Notes under the pieces: model-generated
What the model saw: only the letters and a program-made list of their open reading frames with translations
Told to the model about the DNA's origin: nothing
Database searches by the model: none
Translations under genes and position numbers: made by a program
Part shown: positions 1 through 5,638 of the stretch, in pieces
Position numbering within the stretch: position 1 is the stretch's first letter
Layout of the letters: each line of letters begins with the position of its first letter
Source of the DNA: Hyphomicrobiales bacterium
GTDB lineage: Bacteria > Pseudomonadota > Alphaproteobacteria > Rhizobiales > UBA4765
Reading direction: 5' to 3'
NCBI GenBank assembly: GCA_027487195.1
Contig: JAIYEB010000416.1
Coordinates: forward strand, 1-16,009
DNA length: 16,009 nucleotides

Positions 1-27
1 ACGGCGGGCGGGCTATACGTTTGTGCC

Positions 28-1119
28 TTAGGTGCGCTGACGGATGGCGCGCATCATGTAGGTGTCGAACGAGTAGTCCGAGATCTGGTTGTACAGATAG
101 AACTCGTTGCGGAAGGCAACGGCTGAATCGTACATCCGCTTGAACGGTGCGTTCTGGGCGCTGACTTCAGCGTAGAGCGCAATCGCTTCACGATAGATGC
201 CGTCGAGAACTTCCGTCGGGAACGGACGAAGCTGCGTGCCGGCACCGACCAGACGGCGCAGGGCGGCGGCGTTGCGGGCATCATACATCGCCATCATCTG
301 CGAGTTGCCGTAGGCGGCAGCCGCTTCGAGAATGGCCTTGTAGCCTGCCGGGAGCTCGTTCCACTTGGCCTGGTTGGTCATGAGGTGCAGCACCGAAGAG
401 CCTTCCTGCCAACCCGGGTAGTAATAGAACGGCGCGACGCGCTGGAAGCCGAGCTTCTCGTCATCGTAGGCGCCAACCCACTCGCCGGCATCGATCGTGC
501 CACGCTCGAGCGCCGGGTAGATGTCGCCGCCAGCAAGCTGCTGGGGAACAACGCCAACGCGCTGGATGACGCGGCCGGAGAAGCCGCCGATGCGCATGCG
601 CAGGCCGCGCATGTCTTCCAGCGTGCGGATTTCGCGACGGAACCAGCCACCCATCTGGGTGCCCGTGTTGCCGGCCGGGAAGGCGACGATCGAGGCTGCG
701 TTGAAGAAGTCCTGAATGATGCCGTTGCCGCCGCCCTGGTAGAGCCAGGCGTTCTGCGAGCGCTGGCCCATGAGGAACGGAACCGAGGTCGCGAGACCGA
801 AGGTGGGGTCGCGGCCGAAATTGTAGAACGCCGCAGTGTGCGACATTTCAACGGTGCCGCGCGAGACGGCGTCGACCGACTCAAGGCCGGGAATGATTTC
901 ACCAGCGCCGAAGGGCTGGATGACGAAGCGGCCATCGGTCATGTCCGAGACATACTTCGCGATCAGTTCGGCAGTGCCATAGATGGTGTCGAGCGACTTC
1001 GGGAAACCCGAGGTCAGACGCCAACGGATCTGCGGGCTGGACTGCGCAATCGCGGGGGCGGCGACGGCGGTGGTTGCGGCGCCAACGGCAGCCACTTTCA
1101 GGAATTGACGACGCTTCAT
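28..1119 (-). CDS. TRAP transporter solute-binding protein, DctP/TakP-like
   Basis: Periplasmic binding protein of a TRAP (tripartite ATP-independent periplasmic) importer; it would capture an organic acid and hand it to DctQ/DctM membrane subunits, which are not in this window. The 363-residue length is normal for the family. The N-terminus is a Tat-type signal (twin Arg at residues 3-4 in RRQFLK, then an Ala-rich core and an AIA-Q cleavage site near residue 25). The mature part has the family features WRLTSGFPKSLDT near the start, QMGGWFR, and the MRGLRMRIGG segment at about 170-179 holding the conserved ligand-contacting Arg. The pattern resembles Rhodobacter TakP, which binds 2-oxo acids with sodium; that substrate is inference. 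The ATG is fixed by a strong GGAGG ribosome site 5 nt upstream. It lies 143 bp downstream of cobQ on the same strand, so it may have its own promoter. No functional link to B12 is evident. Confidence 0.9.
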   Translation of the reverse strand: MKRRQFLKVAAVGAATTAVAAPAIAQSSPQIRWRLTSGFPKSLDTIYGTAELIAKYVSDMTDGRFVIQPFGAGEIIPGLESVDAVSRGTVEMSHTAAFYNFGRDPTFGLATSVPFLMGQRSQNAWLYQGGGNGIIQDFFNAASIVAFPAGNTGTQMGGWFRREIRTLEDMRGLRMRIGGFSGRVIQRVGVVPQQLAGGDIYPALERGTIDAGEWVGAYDDEKLGFQRVAPFYYYPGWQEGSSVLHLMTNQAKWNELPAGYKAILEAAAAYGNSQMMAMYDARNAAALRRLVGAGTQLRPFPTEVLDGIYREAIALYAEVSAQNAPFKRMYDSAVAFRNEFYLYNQISDYSFDTYMMRAIRQRT

Positions 1120-1124
1120 TCGTT

Positions 1125-1129
1125 CCTCC
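1125..1129 (-). promoter_or_regulatory. Ribosome binding site of the TRAP binding-protein gene
   Basis: Read on the minus strand, GGAGG lies 5 nt before the ATG at 1119. This is the strongest Shine-Dalgarno sequence in the window and confirms that start. The rest of the 143-bp gap up to the cobQ stop holds no gene; I could not pick a convincing promoter in it. Confidence 0.75.
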
Positions 1130-1262
1130 GGTTTTGATGTTCCCAGGGAGTGCTGATCCGGCGAACGAACCGCAGCCCCCGAACGTGAGCAGTTAGTGCT
1201 CTGACGCGGAGCTTCAATACCTGAAACGCATAGCTGTGCGAGTCTTTCCTTACGTCTTAAGA

Positions 1263-2732
1263 CTAAATTTTTTCAGGGCTGGCGAGGGCAATCAAAGTGT
1301 CGATCGCCAGGTGCGCCTCGAGATGGGTTGCAAGCGCATCGAGGGTGCTCTCGAGCCTCGCTGTGTGGTCGATGCCATCCGATTGCCCCCCAAGGCGTCT
1401 GATGAACCCTGCGCGCCATTCGGCCGCATCAAAGAGGCCATGAAGATAGGTGCCGCAGATCTGGCCATCTGCCGCTCCAGCGCCCTCAAAAACCCCGCCC
1501 TCCAGCACAAGGAAGGGGGCTTTTGTGCCTGGGCCAATCGTGCGCCCGACATGCATCTCATAGCCTGAAACCGGGGCACCGGTGCGCGGGTCAATGCCGC
1601 GCACTTCGCTGAGCGTCTTGTCGGTGGTCAAAACAGTCTCGACATCGAGAAGACCAAGGCCCTGCACGGCGCCGGGCTCGCCTTCAATCCCCTCGGGATC
1701 CGAGATGCTGCGACCGAGCATCTGATACCCCCCGCACAATCCGAGAACCCGCCCCCCGCGTTGAGCGTGCGCCACAATCTGCGCATCCCAGTGTCGCCGA
1801 CGCAGAGTTGCGAGGTCCGCAATCGTTGCTTTTGAGCCCGGCAGGAGGATCAGATCAGCATCTTCGGGCATCGCTTGCCCATCGCGCACCAGGACAAGCT
1901 CGACCTCGGGTTCAAGCCTCAGCGCATCAAGATCATCGAAGTTCGCAATGAATGGCAGGACCGGAACAGCGATCTTGATCCGCGTTCTGGCCGTTCGGGC
2001 AGACCCGCGCAGACCAAGACTGTCCTCGGCCGGAAGGCGCAACGCCTGATCAAACCACGGCACAAGTCCGATGGCGGGCCATCCCGTGCGCTTTTCAACA
2101 AATGTCATCCCCGACGCGAAGAGACTTGCGTCGCCCCGCATCCGATTGACAAGAAACCCCCGGATCATGGCGGCATCTGCAGGATCAAGAACAACCTGCG
2201 TGCCGACGAGTGAAGCAATCACGCCGCCGCGGTCAATGTCGCCGATCAGGATAACCGGGACATTGGCGGCGCGGGCAAACCCCATGTTGGCAATGTCGCC
2301 ATCGCGCAGATTGACCTCGGACGCTGACCCGGCACCTTCCACCAGAACGAAATCGGCTTCGCGGGAAAGATTGGCAAAACTCTCCAGAACCGCCGGCATC
2401 AAATCCGGCTTCATGGCCTGAAACGCGGCGGCTTTGACTGAACCACGCATGCGTCCCTGCACAATCACCTGCGAGCCTGTCTCGCTCTGGGGCTTCAGCA
2501 AGACCGGGTTCATGTGAACGCTCGGCAAGACCCCGCACGCGCGCGCCTGAAGGGCCTGCGCACGCCCGATTTCGCCACCATCTGCCGTGACGGCTGCGTT
2601 GTTTGACATGTTCTGTGGCTTGAACGGGCGAACGCGATAGCCGCGTCGCGTCAACAGTCGGCATAGGCCGGCGACGATCAGGGACTTGCCGACATCAGAG
2701 CCGGTCCCCTGGAACATCAAAGCGCGGGCCAT
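1263..2732 (-). CDS. cobQ: Cobyric acid synthase (glutamine-hydrolysing)
   Basis: Cytoplasmic amidotransferase that uses glutamine and ATP to amidate four peripheral carboxylates (b, d, e, g) of adenosylcobyrinic acid a,c-diamide, giving adenosylcobyric acid. The 489-residue length is typical. The N-terminal synthetase half opens with the nucleotide loop GTGSDVGKS (residues 9-17), followed by FKPQNMSNN. The C-terminal class I glutaminase half has its nucleophile Cys333 in GLCGGYQMLG, and His-containing SGYEMHVG and GTYLHGLFD segments near the end. The ATG at 2732 shares one base with the cobO stop (TGATG), which implies translational coupling; an upstream in-frame ATG at 2807 would add 25 unrelated residues lying inside cobO and is not preferred. 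It is third in the minus-strand cobU-cobO-cobQ operon. Confidence 0.96.
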   Translation of the reverse strand: MARALMFQGTGSDVGKSLIVAGLCRLLTRRGYRVRPFKPQNMSNNAAVTADGGEIGRAQALQARACGVLPSVHMNPVLLKPQSETGSQVIVQGRMRGSVKAAAFQAMKPDLMPAVLESFANLSREADFVLVEGAGSASEVNLRDGDIANMGFARAANVPVILIGDIDRGGVIASLVGTQVVLDPADAAMIRGFLVNRMRGDASLFASGMTFVEKRTGWPAIGLVPWFDQALRLPAEDSLGLRGSARTARTRIKIAVPVLPFIANFDDLDALRLEPEVELVLVRDGQAMPEDADLILLPGSKATIADLATLRRRHWDAQIVAHAQRGGRVLGLCGGYQMLGRSISDPEGIEGEPGAVQGLGLLDVETVLTTDKTLSEVRGIDPRTGAPVSGYEMHVGRTIGPGTKAPFLVLEGGVFEGAGAADGQICGTYLHGLFDAAEWRAGFIRRLGGQSDGIDHTARLESTLDALATHLEAHLAIDTLIALASPEKI

Positions 2733-3331
2733 CAAAACTCCACGCCTTCCTGCGCTTTGACGCCGGCAGCGAAGTGGTGCTTCAGGGCGCCCATCTCCGT
2801 GACACAATCGGCGAGTGCGATCAGCTCAGGGCGCGCATTGCGGCCTGTGACAACCACGTGGAGGTCGGGCCTGCGTTCGCTGAGTGCCTGCAGCACCTGT
2901 TCCAGCGGCAGGTAGTCGTAGCGCAACGCAATGTTGAGCTCATCAAGGATCAACAGCCCTACGCTCTCGTCCTTCATCAAGCTTTCGGCCATGGCAAACG
3001 CGCGGGTCGCAGCAGCCACATCCCGATCCCGGTCCTGGGTTTCCCATGTGAAGCCCTCGCCCATCGAGTGCCAGATTACGCGCTCGCCGAAAAGTTCCAG
3101 CGCCGAACGCTCGCCCGTCGACCACGCGCCCTTGATGAACTGCACAACGCCGACGCGCCGACCACGCCCGAGCATTCTCAGCGCCAGCCCAAAAGCTGCC
3201 GTCGATTTGCCCTTTCCAGGCCCGGTATGGACAAGGAGAAGGCCCTTCTCGATCGTCTTTGATGCGACTTCCGCATCCTGAACGGCCTTTCGCTTGGCCA
3301 TCTTGGCTTTGTGGCGATCTGCCTCGCTCAC
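2732..3331 (-). CDS. cobO: Corrinoid adenosyltransferase, CobO/CobA type
   Basis: Transfers the 5'-deoxyadenosyl group of ATP to the reduced cobalt of cobyrinic acid a,c-diamide and other corrinoids, in the cytoplasm. It has 199 residues, the normal size. The characteristic N-terminal basic stretch (RHKAKMAKRKA) is followed by the P-loop GPGKGKST at 37-44. Further family blocks are VGVVQFIKG, the LLILDELN strand, and VVTGRNARPELI near the C-terminus. The start is GTG at 3331, overlapping the cobU stop as GTGA; an ATG ten codons later (3301) would remove the conserved RHKAK segment, so GTG is preferred. It overlaps cobQ downstream by one base. Confidence 0.96.
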   Translation of the reverse strand: MSEADRHKAKMAKRKAVQDAEVASKTIEKGLLLVHTGPGKGKSTAAFGLALRMLGRGRRVGVVQFIKGAWSTGERSALELFGERVIWHSMGEGFTWETQDRDRDVAAATRAFAMAESLMKDESVGLLILDELNIALRYDYLPLEQVLQALSERRPDLHVVVTGRNARPELIALADCVTEMGALKHHFAAGVKAQEGVEF

Positions 3332-3885
3332 AGGATGCCTTTCAGCGTCATGGGCAATCCGGCCGCAACGAACACTGCGGTGTCGACATTGGCTGCGACG
3401 GTTTGATTGAGACGGCCCTGCGCATCCCTGAAGCGCCGGCCAAGGGGCGTTTCGGGCACCAGACCGAGGCCGACCTCGTTTGAGACAAGCACAAGCGGGC
3501 CTGGCGCTGCCTTTATCGTTGCCACAAGTTCGTCCGTTGCAGCGTCAATATCATGCTCGCCAAGCATCAGATTGGTCAGCCAAAGGGTGAGACAATCCAC
3601 CAGCACAGGCTGCCCGGCGGCGGATTGAATCGCCTGAGACAGGTGGATGGGGGCATCAGTGGTCGACCAGCTCTCGTTACGCCGGGCCTGATGGGCCAGG
3701 ATGCGCTCGCGCATTTCATCGTCAAACCCTTGAGCGGTTGCGATGTAGGTTTTTGCGGCAAAGCCCGCGAGGACGCGTTCGGCAAAGCGGCTTTTTCCCG
3801 ATCGTGCGCCGCCAAGTATGAACAGCGTGCGCCAGGCACCCGCTGTACCGCCAACTTGACTTCCAGGAGCACGTGATCGAAGCAT
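3328..3885 (-). CDS. cobU: Bifunctional adenosylcobinamide kinase / adenosylcobinamide-phosphate guanylyltransferase
   Basis: Phosphorylates adenosylcobinamide and then attaches GMP from GTP, activating the corrinoid for nucleotide-loop assembly (also named cobP). The core begins with the P-loop ILGGARSGKS (residues 23-32). It continues with the AHQARR segment containing the expected guanylylated His, DCLTLWLTNLM, and the C-terminal SNEVGLGLVPETPLGRRFRD block. I place the start at ATG 3885, giving 185 residues, close to the usual length of about 180. GTG 3891 is just in frame upstream, and the frame stays open to a TTG at 3957, but that longer N-terminus would be the antisense of the riboswitch and looks non-coding. 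No clear ribosome site precedes any candidate, so the start is the least certain part. First gene of the minus-strand cob operon; it ends in a GTGA overlap with cobO. Confidence 0.93.
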   Translation of the reverse strand: MLRSRAPGSQVGGTAGAWRTLFILGGARSGKSRFAERVLAGFAAKTYIATAQGFDDEMRERILAHQARRNESWSTTDAPIHLSQAIQSAAGQPVLVDCLTLWLTNLMLGEHDIDAATDELVATIKAAPGPLVLVSNEVGLGLVPETPLGRRFRDAQGRLNQTVAANVDTAVFVAAGLPMTLKGIL

Positions 3886-3886
3886 T
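3856..3886 (+). promoter_or_regulatory. Candidate promoter for the riboswitch-led cob operon
   Basis: TTGACT at 3856-3861 matches a sigma-70 -35 box. A weak -10-like AGCATT lies at 3881-3886, with a 19-bp spacer that is longer than ideal. Transcription from here would begin near 3893, almost exactly at the 5' edge of the aptamer. The site lies inside the first codons of the divergent cobU. The evidence is position plus one good hexamer only. Confidence 0.35.
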
Positions 3887-3894
3887 TGCACAGC

Positions 3895-4066
3895 CGATGG
3901 TTTTCCGCAGAAATGCGGGATGAAAAGGGAATGCCGGAAGCCGCACCATGCGGTCAAGCCGGAGCTGCCCCCGCAACTGTGAGCGGAGAGCTTGCGTCAT
4001 GTGCCACTGGGGCGACCCGGGAAGGCGGCGCTGGCAATGACCCGTGAGCCAGGAGACCTGCCATCG
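3895..4066 (+). promoter_or_regulatory. Cobalamin (B12) riboswitch aptamer
   Basis: Cis-acting RNA that binds adenosylcobalamin and lowers expression of the downstream genes. The hallmark blocks of the Rfam cobalamin class occur in order: GATGAAAAGGGAA (3919-3931), GCTGCCCCCGCAACTGT (3964-3980, the B12 box), GCCACTGG (4003-4010), CCGGGAAGG (4018-4025) and GAGCCAGGAGACCTGCC (4046-4062). A closing P1 helix can be drawn between CGATGG (3895-3900) and CCATCG (4061-4066), which sets the boundaries. The orientation points to the DUF1636-cobW-cobN-cobGHIJ operon, not to cobU, whose start is about 10 bp away on the other strand. Confidence 0.95.
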
Positions 4067-4100
4067 CTTGCGAGGCGTTTCGATTCGGGCGGGGTGATCC

Positions 4101-4181
4101 GGGTCTTTCCAGTGATGTGCGGGGCGCAGGCCCGTCCATCAGTTTGAGCTGGGCATCCGCGGATGCCAAAGGACCTGCCAT
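4101..4181 (+). promoter_or_regulatory. Putative riboswitch expression platform
   Basis: The leader between aptamer and first gene ends with a perfect 16-bp palindrome, GGCATCCG/CGGATGCC (4152-4167). It abuts the ribosome site AAAGGA (4168-4173), 6 nt before the ATG at 4180. GGTC-TTT at 4102-4108 can pair with AAAGGACC (4168-4175) if one G is bulged, which would hide the ribosome site. GACCTGCCAT occurs twice, at 4055-4064 (aptamer 3' end) and at 4172-4181 (over the start codon). No run of T follows a hairpin, so control of translation rather than termination seems likelier. This is a drawn model, not a computed fold. Confidence 0.45.
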
Positions 4182-4602
4182 GACGACCCATATCTCCCCT
4201 GAACAGCTGGCGGGCGCCATCGTTGCGCCCGCAACACTCTATGTGTGCCTGACCTGCCGCCAGCCCGGCGATGAGGATGCAGAGCCTCGAGCAGGCGCGC
4301 GCCTTCATGCTGCGCTTAGCGAAGCAGCCACAGCGCAGGCGACGGGCCTGACTGTGGTTGGCGTTGAGTGCCTGTCCAACTGCAAGCGCGGCTGCACTGC
4401 AGCTCTGACGAGCCCGGGCCGCTGGTCCTACATCTATGGCGATCTTGATCCCGCAACGTCACCACAATCCATTCTGGATGGAGCGCGCCGCTATCAGTCC
4501 ACAACGGATGGGCTGGTTCCCTGGCGCGAGCGCCCGGAGATCTTCAAGCGCGGTGTGATTGCGCGCCTGCCGGCATTCCTTCAGCCGGGAGCCGCCTCAT
4601 GA
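4180..4602 (+). CDS. DUF1636 family cysteine-rich (2Fe-2S ferredoxin-like) protein
   Basis: A 140-residue protein of the DUF1636 family, often seen in alphaproteobacterial B12 loci beside cobW. Five cysteines are visible: CLTC at 23-26 and CLSNCKRGC at 64-72 (Cys64, Cys68, Cys72). The latter sits in the GVECLSNCKRGC block that recalls thioredoxin-like [2Fe-2S] ferredoxins, so it may bind an Fe-S cluster or another metal. Its biochemical role is unknown. First gene under the cobalamin riboswitch; its stop overlaps the cobW start as ATGA, so the two are probably made together. ATG 4180 is chosen because AAAGGA stands 6 nt upstream and the family-like TLYVCLTCR core follows. An in-frame ATG at 4117 would add 21 unlikely residues translated from the leader. 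A role in metal delivery to CobN or Fe-S supply to CobG is inference. Confidence 0.88.
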   Translation: MTTHISPEQLAGAIVAPATLYVCLTCRQPGDEDAEPRAGARLHAALSEAATAQATGLTVVGVECLSNCKRGCTAALTSPGRWSYIYGDLDPATSPQSILDGARRYQSTTDGLVPWRERPEIFKRGVIARLPAFLQPGAAS

Positions 4603-5633
4603 GCGCGCTGGCAAAGGTTCCCGTAACAATCATCACCGGCTTTCTCGGCGCAGGCAAAACCACGCTGATCCGCCACATCATGCTGAACAATCACGGGCGC
4701 AGGCTGGCGATCGTGGTCAACGAGTTTGGAGACGTCGGCGTCGATGGCACAATCCTGAAGGCCTGCGCCGACCCCGCCTGCCCTGAAGACAACATCATCG
4801 AACTGACCAATGGCTGCCTGTGCTGCACGGTCGCCGATGATTTCGTCCCGACCATCGAGGCCTTGCTGAACCAACCGGTTCCGCCCGAACATATTGTGAT
4901 CGAGACGTCCGGGCTTGCGCTCCCCAAACCGCTCCTCAAGGCGTTTGACTGGCCGGATCTGAAGTCGCGCATCACGGTCGACGGCGTGATTACCGTTGCG
5001 GATGCGGAAGCGGTTGCCGATGGACGCTTTGCGCCTGACCCGGCGGCCATGGCGCGCATGGCGGCGGGAGACACGTCCGTTGAACATGACACGCCGCTTG
5101 GCGAAGTGTTCGAGGACCAGATCGCCTGCGCCGACATTGTCATCTTGAACAAGACCGATCTGGTCGATCAGGCCGGGCTCGATGAAGCCCGCAGGGTGGT
5201 GCTCAGCGAGGCTCCGCGCGCCATTCCGATCTTGATGGCGAGCGAAGGCAAGGTCGATCCGCGCGTGCTGCTTGGCCTTGGAGCCGCGGCTGAAAACGAT
5301 CTCGCCTCGCGTCCCTCGCATCATGAAAATCACGATGCGCATGACCATGATGATTTCGAGAGCTTCGTGCTCGATCTGCCGGAATCCGTGTCCTTGGATG
5401 CGATTGCCACAACTCTTGAAATGTTGGCCAGCCGCCATGGCGTCTTGCGCACGAAGGGCCATATCGCTGTTGCCGGAAAGCCCATGCGGCTGCTGGTGCA
5501 GGGTGTCGGGGCGCGGGTGCGCGCCCAGTTTGACCGGCCATGGCTTGCAAATGAGATGCGCCGCTCGCAACTCGTCGTGATCGGCGAGAAGGGGCTTGAT
5601 CGCGCAGCCATTGCGACGGCTCTGGGGGCCTGA
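4599..5633 (+). CDS. cobW: CobW, G3E-family GTPase of cobalamin biosynthesis
   Basis: Metal-handling P-loop GTPase, thought to supply Co(II) to the aerobic cobaltochelatase. At 344 residues it has the usual length. Visible motifs are Walker A GFLGAGKTT (14-22), VVNEFGDVGVDG (39-50) with the G3E glutamate, the metal-site CLCC motif (73-76), ETSGLALP (102-109) and the guanine-specifying NKTD (184-187). A His/Asp-rich stretch HHENHDAHDHDD (241-252) links the GTPase and the C-terminal CobW_C domain and is a likely extra metal-binding loop. The ATG overlaps the DUF1636 stop by four bases, and cobN begins five bases after its stop. The position directly before cobN supports the cobalt-delivery role, as known for this family; zinc-handling paralogues exist, but this context argues for the true CobW. 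Confidence 0.95.
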   Translation: MSALAKVPVTIITGFLGAGKTTLIRHIMLNNHGRRLAIVVNEFGDVGVDGTILKACADPACPEDNIIELTNGCLCCTVADDFVPTIEALLNQPVPPEHIVIETSGLALPKPLLKAFDWPDLKSRITVDGVITVADAEAVADGRFAPDPAAMARMAAGDTSVEHDTPLGEVFEDQIACADIVILNKTDLVDQAGLDEARRVVLSEAPRAIPILMASEGKVDPRVLLGLGAAAENDLASRPSHHENHDAHDHDDFESFVLDLPESVSLDAIATTLEMLASRHGVLRTKGHIAVAGKPMRLLVQGVGARVRAQFDRPWLANEMRRSQLVVIGEKGLDRAAIATALGA

Positions 5634-5638
5634 CCACG

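Noticed and set aside
385..1137. Plus-strand open frame of 250 codons
   Set aside because: Lies antisense to the TRAP binding-protein gene; no recognisable motifs, and the minus-strand product is clearly real.
1241..1270. Stem AGTCTT/AAGACT followed by a T-rich run, plus the palindrome GTCTTAAGAC
   Set aside because: It reads as a terminator only on the plus strand, where no gene leads into it; the loop is 12 bases and the stem weak. For the minus-strand cobQ no T run follows.
3886..3957. Longer cobU N-terminus starting at TTG 3957
   Set aside because: The added 24 residues would be translated from the antisense of the riboswitch and do not resemble CobU, which normally begins just before its P-loop.
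4581..5570. Minus-strand open frame of 329 codons
   Set aside because: Exact shadow of cobW, a common effect of high GC; the composition is Arg/His-rich without any domain.
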